Assembly (NCBI GenBank): GCA_051530055.1 | Contig: CM121343.1 | Span: forward strand, 5,890,001-5,954,000 | DNA: 64,000 bases | Source: Neoechinorhynchus agilis | Taxonomy: Eukaryota; Acanthocephala | Direction of reading: 5' to 3' | In this document: one piece after another, positions 24,840 through 35,663 of the stretch | How positions within the stretch are numbered: position 1 is the stretch's first letter | How the letters are laid out: each line of letters starts with the position of its first letter | Notes under the pieces: model-generated | The model's input: only the letters and a program-made list of their open reading frames with translations | Databases searched by the model: none | Told to the model about the DNA's origin: nothing | Translations under genes and position numbers: made by a program

Positions 24840-24961
24840 ACCACCGTCCTTAACCAGAATCTGATGCCTCGTTGTGTTCTAAACCTCCCATACCAGCATC
24901 ATCGCATGCTTAGATGCGAAAAAGCGCCTCGAATTGGAGACTATTTTTTCAATGATCACTT

Positions 24962-25147
24962 CTACGACCTTTTTTTGTCCGCTTTTACTATCTTTTGTAT
25001 AATAATACATCCCAATGAATCAGAAATTAACACATAAAGCTCGCTGGAATCAAGTACTGAAATGCTGGTTGAGGCAAACGTCTTTAAATCCGGCGCATCT
25101 ACTACTTTTTGGAGTAGAGCCATTCCAAAAGAGTTTGGCACAACCAA
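24962..25147 (-). pseudogene. Pumilio-repeat-like fragment (NOP9-like?)
   Basis: The minus-strand frame contains NSFGMALLQKVVDAP and, 38 residues later, DSLGCIIIQKIVKADKK. Both resemble the core of Pumilio/PUF repeats and the spacing is that of one repeat. The frame is closed upstream by a stop and no convincing further exons were found, so this may be an exon of a diverged NOP9/PUF gene or a remnant. A second minus frame at 25050-25298 overlaps in another frame and is probably a shadow. Confidence 0.3.
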
Positions 25148-25299
25148 ATGTTACTAAAAATTTTTTATACATTTCTTTGACACTACTACGTCCGGCCCTG
25201 TTAAAACAATCAGCAAGCTTATTTAGCCGGAAACACGCATGCGCCACATTTAGATTAATTAAATGTTCAACCCGAGCCCGTTCCTCCCCGTGGTGCATC

Positions 25300-26150
25300 T
25301 ATGAACCCCCGTTACATAACGGTGGAGCTGAACGCGTACCCTATCTGCTGAGCGACAGGTCGATCAGAAGGTAAAAGAATATGGTCGCAACTTAAATGAT
25401 CGATGCTTAACACAACTTCTCTAAGATTCGACACCGGCACCGCAAATCCACCTCGCGTGTTATTAACGCTTCCGAATGGTGACATGACCGTCAGATCAAA
25501 GCAAACGAGTCCTCATTGTCCGCTGGGTTCAAGGATACGCTTCTGAACAGAATACAAAGCTACTCGGGTCGTTTTTGTTTTAGAAAGATTGGACAAACTT
25601 TGTTATGGATAGGATAATGAAAGATTCATTGTTTAAAAACGCAGTGAATTGGAGGTGCGCTGCATGTCCTGTGCTCCACCGCCACTCCGATCCAAAGGTT
25701 TCGAATAAATCACTGCCCAATCGGGGATGTGGTGTACCGTGGCTTTTGCGCTGGATAATCTTATGAGCAAATTTGTGGTTTTAGACATTTGACTCTTATG
25801 GCTTGCGGTTCATGCCGTAATACTGACGGAAGTTTTCAGCTTTTAGCCCTTGATTATTTTTATTTTAACGCTCTAAATACGAACATCAAGACAGTAGGTA
25901 TTTTTAGCCTTAACTTGAACTGTAACATATAAAACGAGCAGGATTTGTCGAAGGTTAAACGCGTTATTGACAATATCGAAAGTTACCAATAGTAATCATT
26001 TGCAAATAAAGATTTTACTGTCGATTTAAACGGCACTTGATAAAACAAGATTATTGAAAATCTTTTTCTAACACTTCAGAAAAAATTAAATATCCAAGCG
26101 CTCAAAACATCTTTATCCTTCTCCCTTTCTGAATCGCTGATTCTCTGATA
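25300..26150. other. Intergenic, nothing recognised
   Basis: No open frame over 60 codons and no clear repeat. 26101-26150 shares an ACATCTTTATC and CTTCTGAATCG(C/T)TGATTCTC pattern with 42365-42445, suggesting a small dispersed repeat. Confidence 0.35.
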
Positions 26151-26153
26151 GAA

Positions 26154-26366
26154 CTATTTTTCAACCTTAGCAAAAAATTGTGCGGTTCTTAGTCCGACGG
26201 CACCAAATGTCTCAATAGCGAGAAGTTCGAAAATGTAAAGCGACGGATTGAGGCATTTGTATTTCTCCCTTTTTCGGTGCTCTTTTCGCCACTCCCTCGG
26301 CTCCTGAAGCTGGAAGGGAGGACGAGTTAAAATTCTTCGTTCGTTGAAGAGGATGAAGCTGCACAC
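26154..26366 (-). mobile_element. Possible diverged LINE ORF scrap
   Basis: The end of this frame, KYKCLNPSLYIFELLAIETFGAVG, parallels KYLHLSRAHYFVPFGVETYGALG in the LINE fragments at 7552 and 40676. It would be a different, older subfamily of the same domain. The rest of the frame is basic and unrecognised. Confidence 0.35.
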
Positions 26367-26469
26367 AAGTGTGACGGCCTTTCTTGGTTGTTCAATTCAG
26401 ATGCACGATGTGGATGGATGATGGTTATTGAACCCAAAGACCTTTGAGTTAAAGTAAGATTTTATTGTA

Positions 26470-27155
26470 TTACCTCCAATCTGCGTAGCCTTCCAGCTTC
26501 TCGAACGCATATTCCCTTCCTGCAATTTTAACAACTGCGTCTTTTAGCACGAAGTGAAAGGTGTAACTATCTCGTTTAAGTTTAAGAGTTTTACAGACGA
26601 TTATATCTTTGCCATCGTCTTCAATGCGTAGATCTTCTTCATCCGTCAGATCATCATCCGATTTTAATGGCTTCTGATCTAGTTCATCAGTCTTAGGGAT
26701 ATCCTCAGAATCCACATCGTTTTCCAACAATTGAGATTCATCGGATTCTACACTACTGTCATTATCATCGTATTTATCCGAATCGTATTCTACTGGTTCT
26801 TCAGAAAATGTCAATCATAAAAATCACTTCAAATGATGAATTTACCGCATTCTTGATCATTCATAGATTTTCGTCGCTTCTCTAATTCAATCATCCTCTC
26901 TTTCCACTTCTAAACTTTAATTTAGCAACCTATAGTAGTTTACAAATCTACCTGTCTGATAAAGTTTAACTTGTTCTGTTCGTAATTATGCTTCTCGAAT
27001 AACTTCGAAAATCTTTCAACTGTAATTTCTACCATTTGCATGTACATGTTCTAAAAAGAAGTAGTTATTTAAATCTAATTTCTCTCTTTGTTTTTTACCA
27101 TTGTATTTGTCGGCACCGGTGGTACCTTGAGCGATCGCGCATTTAAAGCAACCAT
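26470..27155 (-). CDS. TFIIA large subunit (alpha/beta), compact form
   Basis: General transcription factor IIA alpha/beta, which stabilises TBP on promoters. Four exons join in phase: 27099-27155 (MVALNARSLKVPPVPTNTM), 26952-27050, 26845-26909 and 26470-26798. Exon 2-3 gives MYMQMVEITVERFSKLFEKH then KWKERMIELEKRRK, matching the N-terminal helical domain that starts with a VYxxVIEDV-type helix. The last exon has the acidic run and SDDDLTDEEDLRIEDDGKDI, then VCKTLKLKRDS, FVLKDAVVKIAGREYAFEKL and a terminal YADWR, the conserved C-terminal beta-barrel domain. The total is about 183 aa; the usual Gln-rich or spacer region between the two domains is nearly absent (human about 376 aa). All introns are under 55 nt. 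Confidence 0.88.
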
Positions 27156-27352
27156 TTAATCTGAATACGACGAAATAGTTTTGTTACACTTCGAAAGTTT
27201 GTTTATTAATTATCGGTTCACTTCAGGGTACGGTTGACGCAATAATGAACCTTAACCATTTTCAAAATGTTCAAATTCATTTAGCACCGTTGGAGTTTTT
27301 TTAATGTAAATTGCGCAAATGTAAAATGCTAAAGCACCTCAAGTGGTAATTT
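27156..27352. promoter_or_regulatory. TFIIA upstream region
   Basis: The 200 bp between the TFIIA start codon and the fold-back array. It is AT-rich with no clear TATA box. The promoter of TFIIA must lie here or inside the array. Confidence 0.3.
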
Positions 27353-29036
27353 TGAAATTATGACTTGTGGTAAAGATAATCACCCGGTTAAAAATCATTT
27401 CATTATTGGGAAATATTTCGACAGAGAGGAAACCTCGCCTTGCAAACAATGATTGATAAGGCAAGGTTTCCTCTCTTTTGAAATATTTCAGAATAATAAA
27501 ATGATTTCTAACCGGGCGAGTATATTCACCAAAAGTCAATATTTGATTTATTTGAGATATTTCGAAGGAGGTAACCTCGCCTCATCGATCATTCTAAAAA
27601 ATGATTGATAAGGCGAGGTTTCCTCTCTTTTGAAATATTTCAGAATAATAAAATTATTTCTAACCGGGCGAGTATATTCACCAAAAGTCAATATTTGATT
27701 TTTTTGAGATATTTCGAAGGAGGTAACCTCGCCTCATCGATCATTCTAAAAAAATGATTGATAAGGCGAGGTTTCCTCTCTTTTGAAATATTTCAGAATA
27801 ATAAAATGATTTCTAACCGGGCGAGTATATTCACCAAAAGTCAATATTTGATTTTTTTGAGATATTTCGAAGGAGGTAACCTCGCCTCATCGATCATTCT
27901 AAAAAAATGATTGATAAGGCGAGGTTTCCTCTCTTTTGAAATATTTCAGAATAATAAAATGATTTCTAACCGGGCGAGTATATTCACCAAAAGTCAATAT
28001 TTGATTTTTTTGAGATATTTCGAAGGAGGTAACCTCGCCTCATCGATCATTCTAAAAAATGATTGATAAGGCGAGGTTTCCTCTCTTTTGAAATATTTCA
28101 GAATAATAAAATGATTTCTAACCGGGCGAGTATATTCACCAAAAGTCAATATTTGATTTTTTTGAGATATTTCGAAGGAGGTAACCTCGCCTCATCGATC
28201 ATTCTAAAAAATGATTGATAAGGCGAGGTTTCCTCTCTTTTGAAATATTTCAGAATAATAAAATGATTTCTAACCGGGCGAGTATATTCACCAAAAGTCA
28301 ATATTTGATTTTTTTGAGATATTTCGAAGGAGGTAACCTCGCCTCATCGATCATTCTAAAAAAATGATTGATAAGGCGAGGTTTCCTCTCTTTTGAAATA
28401 TTTCAGAATAATAAAATGATTTCTAACCGGGCGAGTATATTCACCAAAAGTCAATATTTGATTTATTTGAGATATTTCGAAGGAGGTAACCTCGCCTCAT
28501 CGATCATTCTAAAAAAATGATTGATAAGGCGAGGTTTCCTCTCTTTTGAAATATTTCAGAATAATAAAATGATTTCTAACCGGGCGAGTATATTCACCAA
28601 AAGTCAATATTTGATTTTTTTGAGATATTTCGAAGGAGGTAACCTTGCCTCATCGATCATTCTAAAAAAATGATTGATAAGGCGAGGTTTCCTCTCTTTT
28701 GAAATATTTCAGAATAATAAAATGATTTCTAACCGGGCGAGTATATTCACCAAAAGTCAATATTTGATTTTTTTGAGATATTTCGAAGGAGGTAACCTCG
28801 CCTCATCGATCATTCTAAAAAAATGATTGATAAGGCGAGGTTTCATCTCTTTTGAAATATTTCAGAATAATAAAATGATTTCTAACCGGGCGAGTATATT
28901 CACCAAAAGTCAATATTTGATTTTTTTGAGATATTTCGAAGGAGGTAACCTCGCCTCATCGATCATTCTAAAAAACAATGATTGATAAGGGGAGGTTTCC
29001 TCCCTTTTGAAATATTTCAGAATAATAAAATGATTT
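27353..29036. repeat. 153-bp tandem array derived from a fold-back element
   Basis: The array begins with one complete palindromic element (27355-27540) whose inverted ends are GACTTGTGGTAAAGATAATC and the inverse of TATATTCACCAAAAGTC-type sequence; the arms then share CCCGGTT, AAATATTTC and GAGGAAACCTCGCC. From 27509 the unit TAACCGGGCGAGTATATTC recurs at 27661, 27814, 27967, 28119, 28271, 28424, 28577, 28730 and 28883, steps of 152-153 bp. Each unit has a hairpin (AACCTCGCCT...AGGCGAGGTT around GATCATT/AATGATT). Units are almost identical, so the expansion is recent. Half of the founding element recurs at 63427-63520. Confidence 0.9.
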
Positions 29037-29045
29037 AAAAATCAA

Positions 29046-29170
29046 AATTTACCATCCCGATGGATTTTCTCGATTTTGAAATTATTTCCAATAAAGAATT
29101 GTAGCATTGAAGCCGATAGATTTTCTCGATTTTGAAATTATTTCCAATAAAGAATTGTAGCATTGAAGCG
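29046..29170 (+). repeat. Direct duplication, about 63 bp x 2
   Basis: GATTTTCTCGATTTTGAAAT followed by TATTTCCAATAAAGAATTG and TAGCATTGAAG occurs twice head to tail directly after the 153-bp array. Confidence 0.85.
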
Positions 29171-29948
29171 TAAAATTGGTGCCTTATTGATTTTAAAGGT
29201 GCTCGATGTGAATAGGGGAAACTTATTATTATTATTTCACGCCTCGTACAACGTACACACAACCAATCTCTTAATTCCTCTTTCTTGCTTGATCTAATAT
29301 GTCTCGGCCCCAAGATGGCTGTGAGTTGTGGGACGATCTCTTAAATCCCCTGACAGCAGCATAGGGGAAACATAATGTTTTATATGCGAAATCGGTACCA
29401 TATCGTGTTGATAAATATTTTTTGTATAATGCAGCCATGCCATTGTTTTAGATATTTTTGTTTAATTCTTTTTAATGTTAATCGCTTATTTATGGCACTA
29501 CAGGCTCGTATTTTCCCACAGAAGGATTTATTTTAAAGCTCAGTCACTCATTGCATCGCATGACTAAAATAACCTTTTATTTTGTAAAATCTAGGATAAA
29601 TGTTTCAAATTGTTGCAATTCACATATAAAAAGGAATCCATTATTTTATTCCTCCTTTTGCTCACCTTCACAAAGTTTTTAGAGTACATTATTATTTTAT
29701 GCAGGATCACATTCGGGTGGAAAGATATTCTTGTTGTACGGATTAAACTCTGAGAAATATTCTCTTGGAAAAATTCGACATTTCCGAAAACAATGTCTGA
29801 AGAGGTGGATTTTGTCCACGAAATATTTAGTAATAAGAATATTTCTGTCTTTTTTGTCTAATAAATGCTGACATTCAATGTTTCCGCGATTTATGGTCGC
29901 TAATTTTTTTATATTTGTGCATTTTGTATAATGCACTTTGCCTCATAT
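29171..29948. other. Intergenic, no gene seen
   Basis: AT-rich sequence without supportable open frames or repeats. Minus-strand frames at 29035-29313 and 29697-29936 look like chance. Confidence 0.4.
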
Positions 29949-30380
29949 GACAGCTCCTTTGGTCTCGCTTTGCCATTAAATTTATTCGTGGCCTGTTCAA
30001 TCCATGTGACATGCAGCGGCGGTGCCAAGAAGGACCCGGCACGGAATTTCATCTCTCCTCAAGCATATAAATATTTTCGTTGTTGCGGCTAAAAATTCTG
30101 CGCCAAACTACAAGGGAAAAGTTGCCCTTGGCATTCGTATTCAGGCAGGTAAAAAGGGGGAGACGGCTTCTTTGCAATGGAGCTGTTGATGTACCGTCCA
30201 GTATTTTCCCGTCATCTCTTCTCGTAGCGACCATCTCGAGGAGAGATGAAATTCCGTGCCGGAGGGTGATTGTGCCTCACTATGGGACAATGAGTCCTTC
30301 TTGGCACTGCCGCTGCATGCCGCTAGGATTGAGCAAGCCACTAATAAGCGTAATGCCGAAGAGAGACCAAAGGAGCTGTC
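29949..30380. repeat. Inverted duplication around 30.0-30.4 kb
   Basis: Left arm 29949-30065 (GACAGCTCCTTTGGTCTC ... GTGCCAAGAAGGACC ... GGAATTTCATCTCTCC) is matched inversely by 30235-30380. A 170-nt spacer separates the arms. The minus frame over the right arm and beyond (30141-30515) contains MSEQLENGDICGAIRLLEF, faintly like a segment preceding reverse transcriptase in LINE-type ORFs, so the duplicated material may be retroelement-derived. Confidence 0.55.
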
Positions 30381-30907
30381 ATCCATTTTAGTACCAAAGG
30401 ACGGGATTAGTAAATCATTAAGAAACCCACTGGACAATTTGGTTGCGATTGTAGGCAAAAATTCAAGCAGTCGAATGGCACCGCAGATATCACCATTCTC
30501 TAATTGTTCAGACATTATTCTGCATTTGAGTGTCTCCGTCTTTGAGGCGAATTCGAGGCAATGGAAGATAAAGATGTTTCGCCCTTTCTGACTGGAACGG
30601 TGAGCGTTCGAAATTGTAACTTCTTTTTATTAAGTTCCAACTCGAAATCGTTTTTTGAAATGCCTATTTGAGATTTTCACGCATAAAAGCGTTTTTAGAG
30701 TGTAAAAAATTCAAAATGAACACTAATTTCTGTAATTGCGAGAAAGTTATGCCTTCGATTGAGCCTATGCAGCAACTGACACCTCCACAGAGCGAAATTA
30801 CGTGCGTGGCTCATTGAAATTCACCTCCCTCGTGATTTTGATTGAATAAAGGTTCGAACCCGCGCCCCACGTCATTAACCGTAAAGTTTTTCATGCTTTA
30901 AATCGGA

Positions 30908-31378
30908 TCATTTCCTCGGCCTTCGGAAATTGTCATAGCTGATGCTACTGCAAGTAGGAGCATTTTGGCACCGACTGACATATGTAACTCCTTTCCGCTT
31001 CAAATCGTCAATAATGTGCTGTGGAAGCGTACCGGAAATCGACAAGGCGTACTGTCCAGGGTGGCAGTGGTTCACCCTATGCATTTGAGCCAAAAAACTG
31101 CTCCTTGGAATTGTCAGGAACATAGCCCCAGTGAAATTCGAACTTGTACACACTCCGACTTTCTCTTTTGAACCACGCATGTCGAGCACATCCTCACAGT
31201 TATCGCAACCGTCTTCGCTAAAACTAGCGCCGCTTTTCGTAAGTCCACACAGGAGACATGCCCGAAGATTACGAGGCCGTTTAGTTCGCTCCTTACGTGA
31301 TATCGGGTACAACGAACCAACCGGCCCGTCGCCATGGATATTGGGCTCCCGAATGCTGTCCAGTTCACCCACTGACAT
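30908..31378 (-). CDS. SPT4 transcription elongation factor (DSIF small subunit)
   Basis: SPT4 pairs with SPT5 to form DSIF, which controls RNA polymerase II pausing and processivity. The 156-residue intronless frame has the zinc-finger pair CLLC (residues 41-44) and CDNC, then CTSSNFTGAMFLTIPRSSF, RVNHCHPGQYALSISGTLPQ and LKRKGVTYVSRCQ, aligning end to end with the family. ATG 31378 is chosen; it gives an N-terminal extension of about 25 residues over human SPT4 (117 aa), and a C-terminal one of about 14. No later in-frame ATG precedes the zinc motif, so the extension is probably real unless an upstream exon supplies the start. Confidence 0.9.
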   Translation of the reverse strand: MSVGELDSIREPNIHGDGPVGSLYPISRKERTKRPRNLRACLLCGLTKSGASFSEDGCDNCEDVLDMRGSKEKVGVCTSSNFTGAMFLTIPRSSFLAQMHRVNHCHPGQYALSISGTLPQHIIDDLKRKGVTYVSRCQNAPTCSSISYDNFRRPRK

Positions 31379-31470
31379 CACCCTTTTTTCCAGAGAAGGA
31401 GACTTTGCTACTTGATTTAGAATTCTTCCGTATCATTCATGTGATTTTTAATTGAACGATTTGTGTCCGT

Positions 31471-31764
31471 CTAATAAATCTGATTCAGAAATCGTAAGTC
31501 GCGTGCTCTAACTTCGTCCACGTTTGCAAATGTAAATTCTTGATCTTCTCCTTCAAATCTGTCTCCTGAACTATGAGGCCGAACGCGCTGGTCCGAAAGT
31601 CTGTACATTCCTACGGATTCTGGGTTCAATCCGCAGTCAAAATGAGGATTTTTAATGTCGCCTTTTTGCAAAAACCTTTGATCCAGTGTCCGCTTACTGA
31701 TTGTTCCACTTCGATTTTTCAATAGCTTTTTTTGTACAACAATAGCGAGCCGCGTGCGTCTCAC
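31471..31764 (-). CDS. Hypothetical basic protein (97 aa)
   Basis: ATG-started frame upstream of SPT4 on the same strand. It is basic at the start (MRRTRLAIVVQKKLLKNRSG) and then mixed (CGLNPESVGMYRLSDQRVR, EFTFANVDEVRARDLRFL). Composition looks protein-like but I do not recognise it. It could be a small gene or an upstream exon of another gene. Confidence 0.35.
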   Translation of the reverse strand: MRRTRLAIVVQKKLLKNRSGTISKRTLDQRFLQKGDIKNPHFDCGLNPESVGMYRLSDQRVRPHSSGDRFEGEDQEFTFANVDEVRARDLRFLNQIY

Positions 31765-32171
31765 TTTTTAGAGGGCCCAAATCTGCGAAGTTATGAATAA
31801 TAATCAAATTTTATCAATAAGGTGCTACCAAGTTGTGATTTTCAGCGCTTTTTAAGGCACAGACTGATTTTTAACTATTAATTGTCATTTTGAACCTGTT
31901 AAAACATACATTGTGATCGCTATTCAAACAGTTTGCCATTGAGACTATTGGTACCATTTTTTAACCAATGTTCGAAGATGGCTGGTCGCAATAACAACAC
32001 TATATTTTTTGATGTTGTGAAAAAAGTAGTTCATTTATTTGTTCTTTGGTGAGATGAGAAAAATAGAGACTGTTTTATCGATCTCAATATTTCGTCCCAT
32101 CGGACTTCTTCGGGTTGTTTAAGTGTCTTTTTCGCGCTTGAACGATGTGTCTGGCCTAACTTTTATTCAGT
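31765..32171. other. Intergenic with a structured motif
   Basis: AT-rich. 32058-32133 holds (minus sense) the CUGAAGA-type motif with an outer stem GAAAAATAGAGAC/GTGTCTTTTTC. No gene seen. Confidence 0.4.
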
Positions 32172-32625
32172 ATCGATGCGTGGCCCTTTTTTACGGCTGA
32201 TAATTTTATTGGTTGGCCACACAGCCAATCCGATTCATTGGTCGGGAGGAAAGCGCATAAAATCACACTTAATACTGTCCTCCTGCTGTTGCTGAAGGAC
32301 CATAGGACGCGGTAATGAGTTTTGTAAGAATCCGTCCGGATTCTCGGATACCTCCTCCAGGGAGGCGATAACCATCAGTGAGTTTCCTCCTCCCTTTCGA
32401 CGGTATTTCGTCCTCTTTAGTTGAGAGGAAACTCACGGAGGTATCTGAGAATCCGGACGGATTCTTACAAAACTCATTACCGTGTCCTATGGTTCTTCAT
32501 CATCAGCAGGAGGACAGTATTAAGTGTGATTTTATACGCGCTTCGCTCCTGATCTAAGAGATCGGATTCAATGTGTGGCCAACCAATAAAATATTCAGCC
32601 GTAAAAAAAGGCCACACATAGATCC
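32172..32625. repeat. Long fold-back element, arms about 200 bp
   Basis: Arms 32176-32390 and 32425-32625 are close inverses. The outer ends read TGGCCTTTTTTTACGGCTGA and GGTTGGCCACAC in both arms, then AAAATCACACTTAATACTGT, CCTCCTGCTG, TGAGTTTTGTAAGAATCCG and CGGATTCT. The spacer is about 35 nt. The arms keep about 90% identity by eye, and terminal GGCC-containing ends fit a fold-back DNA transposon derivative with no coding capacity. No target duplication was established. Confidence 0.8.
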
Positions 32626-32833
32626 AAAACTATATTTATCTGGAAATCAGCGATTCAGAAATGAGTTTGTAACGTTGGAGCTGCAAAACGTAATGTACAC
32701 AAATGAATCGCTGCGTGTATTTATAGTCCATTCCGAGCAAGTGAGTCGAGTTTTGGCTTACAATACAGAAATGTGGCGATTAAAGGAATTTAATATAAAA
32801 ATTACACGAACTTCTTTATTCCGCCGTGATCAC

Positions 32834-33690
32834 TTATGCGCCAAACTGCAATTGGTTTGTCTTTTTCCTCTCCTCAGTTCGAGACGAGTAGCAGTCTGAT
32901 GGAGGGAGGGAATGAACACTCTTGGTTGCGTGGGGTGCTTCTTCGAATGCCAATTGAGTATAAACGGGTTCCATTGGAAGATGGTGATGATGATGACTAC
33001 CTTCATATTCCGGTCGTACGTAGATATTTTGGAGGTGGTCTCGTTTCGTTTCGTTTCGCTGCTCCCTTTTTTTCCGCCGATTTCTATTGATAAGAAAGGA
33101 CAATCCCACGATTAGTCCGATGAATACGGCTAAGCCTATCGCAAAAATAAGAAAAGGGTCTCAGCATAGCCGAGTGTTTCTTACCCACATGGAGCAGCGG
33201 AGAGGTGAGTGCGCTTGTCAACGAACTAGTGAGCGTCGAAAAGTTGCCTATGGGACATAAAATGCGGCGTTTTTAAGGACTCTTACTGACCAGTTGTGTA
33301 CAATCTTTGACAGGCAGCTCTGTCCTCTATTCCATTACATGGCACATAGCCGATTACAGCACATGAGAGCGAGCACCTTATCACGTTATTCTCGGCACAG
33401 TAATACTTGTTATCGATGCATCTGCCTGATTTGAAATTTCTTTTATTTTCACGCGAAATCAGAGACACTCACCACAAAGTACAGTTTCGTCAGTTCCAGT
33501 TGAGCAATCGACTATTCCATCGCAGAGGCTCTTCAGGTTCACTCGATTTCCATCGCCACACTCAAAATGGCCCTTGTACCGTATCTAGGCAACAACAACA
33601 TCGACGACGACGGGAATAAGGTCGGCGAGGAGGCGCTTACAGCGATGGAATCACTCATTGTGCTTGCGGATACATCTGAAACGATTCTCC
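32834..33690 (-). CDS. LDLa-domain single-pass membrane protein (3' part)
   Basis: Five exons join in phase: 33641-33690, 33473-33584, 33291-33425, 33185-33247 and 32834-33159. Exon 2 encodes an LDL-receptor class A module: FECGDGNRVNLKSLCDGIVD then CSTGTDETVLC, with Cys spacing and the acidic calcium-site residues as in the family. Exon 3 is Cys-rich (CIDNKYYCAENNVIRCSLSC). Exon 4 is a Ser/Thr-rich juxtamembrane stalk. Exon 5 opens with a transmembrane helix (FLIFAIGLAVFIGLIVGLSF), a basic stop-transfer (NRNRRKKREQR) and a cytoplasmic tail with YVRPEY and His runs. The extracellular N-terminus and signal peptide lie upstream and were not found. The specific family is unknown. Confidence 0.65.
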
Positions 33691-35660
33691 CTGGTGAGTC
33701 GAATGTTCTTGTCTCAAGTGTAGGGCATTTAGTTCAGATTTGTTCTCATTTTATATTCATACTCGTTCTATTCTCTTGACTACTCATATCGAGTGCCACC
33801 ACCACCACCACCACCACCAGTAGCAGTAGCAGGAGCAGCGATGCTTGGCACAAATGCATTTACCATGTTTTTGAATATATTACAATAAAGCAACCGAGCC
33901 GTCCCAGACTACGACTGTTCTGCCAACCATTCTTGTGCATCTCGGTGGCATGAGAACAAGTGTGAATACAGCGAGAATGAAGCGAGCGCAACTAATCGAC
34001 TTGTCCCACGGCGCTGCAAAGACGGTAATTTAAACGGGGTTTTAATAAACTATCACGGTATTAGATGCCTTATTGGATTTACCGGATATTAGACACATGC
34101 TGCACCCATGTTCCCACAAACGATCAAATACTACGAGTCAACTAAAACAAACGACAACTAAGATCCATTCGCTCTAATGAAAGATTTCCCTAAGCTTTTC
34201 TTTTTAATTTCTCCTCTTAAACTACATAATACCGACCAATTTATGAACTTGGTTCAATATTTCGGCACAACATTGTGCCTTCTTTAACGTTGTTTCGCTA
34301 CTTTGTTTTTTGCTTCTTTTCTATGAATATTCCAGCCAATCACGGAGCTCGACTATTCTTGTAAAATCAATTTTCAAAATATTGAGCCAATCGTTATAGT
34401 TCTATGATATTAATTCACCACCTTTTCCAATTTCGTTAGCTATAAATGTGTTGGTTCTAATTTAACAAAAAAACCAAATTGTGAATTTCGAATAAATCAA
34501 TTATGGGGACCCTTCGCTGTTTATAATCCACAAAGAGAGATACTAGATCTCTAAACACTTTTTTCTATCTGATTATAATAACCGTCAGTTTAAACAATTG
34601 AGAGGCGATTATAGTTAGTTTTAATCGCGAATTATGCACTCTTAATGGCAAAAGACAAGGGATGATCAGAGTCTGCGTACACTAGTTTTCTATTTACTTT
34701 ACACCCCGGGGAGAATAGACGCTCCATTTTTCAGGGAATCGCTCTTTGAATATTAGAGACAGGCATCGATGCTCTTAGAACTGTTGACCGCATAAATCGA
34801 AAAATAAATGTGAGAATTGCAGATAAAAAATAGGCTATCTTGCTCAATACACAAAAATCGTTTGACTAATCAATTGTATCAGATTCCATGACCTTTTTAG
34901 TCTCCAAAGGAGCGCAAGGTAGAGTAGGTCAGTATATTCGGCGCATCCCTCAAATCTAAGGAAAATAATCCGGTCATTGTTTACCACAAATGAGTTCATT
35001 AAATTCATTTAAAAAGTATGAATATCAACGTGAACAAACTACAATTAAACCCGGCAGCAAGCTTCTAGGAAGCATTTAAACCTTCAGACCTTCACATTCC
35101 AGCCAAATAATGGGGATTACAGGATAAAGCCACCGTGGCCCACCTTTTAGACTAGAAGACGGACTAGAAAATCGTCGATTCGATAAATTTGACAATATAC
35201 GCCAATGTTTAAAGCAAAAATGGACGCAGTAAAGGCTAGTCGCCAACCGAGTTAAAGGATAGCTGCAATCGATGAAGATGGGTGAAAATATCTTGTGTCA
35301 AATGAAGACAACCACATATAAGTCTGTGTACAACAGCTAATAAATTTCGGCTGGTCGCAGGTGAAGATAACGTTCGTATATGTGTGGTTGTAATTGACAC
35401 AATCAGGTCTTCCGCCCACCAAGAGGAAGTCATGCTGCCGTCAATCCTGGTAATGCGAAACGTCTGACAGTGTCAAAGGAATACGACGACGACGTGAGTG
35501 TCTAGATCGAATACCTTCAAAATCACCAAAACGCGACGAACATATTTCTGAACTTTTTGATGTTCAATTTATCGATCGCGTGATCTTCTCGAGCCGAGTT
35601 CTATCATGTACATCTGTCAAATAAAACTCTCCATTCTCGTCAGTGTTCATCGCGTATTCG
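33691..35660. other. Intergenic; CCA run, no gene called
   Basis: 33797-33820 is a CCA trinucleotide run. The rest is AT-rich. The first exon(s) of the LDLa protein may be here but I cannot identify them. A 65-codon minus frame (35236-35433) is not convincing. Confidence 0.4.
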
Positions 35661-35663
35661 CTT

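Noticed and set aside
25050-25298. 82-codon minus frame MHHGEERARVEHLINLNVAH
   Set aside because: Overlaps the Pumilio-like frame out of phase and shows no family resemblance.
27353-29036. CRISPR-like array (regular hairpin-bearing repeats)
   Set aside because: No unique spacers; the whole 153-bp unit repeats, and the genome is eukaryotic.
30800-30870. GGTTCGAACCC, a tRNA B-box word
   Set aside because: No A box at the right distance and no acceptor stem.
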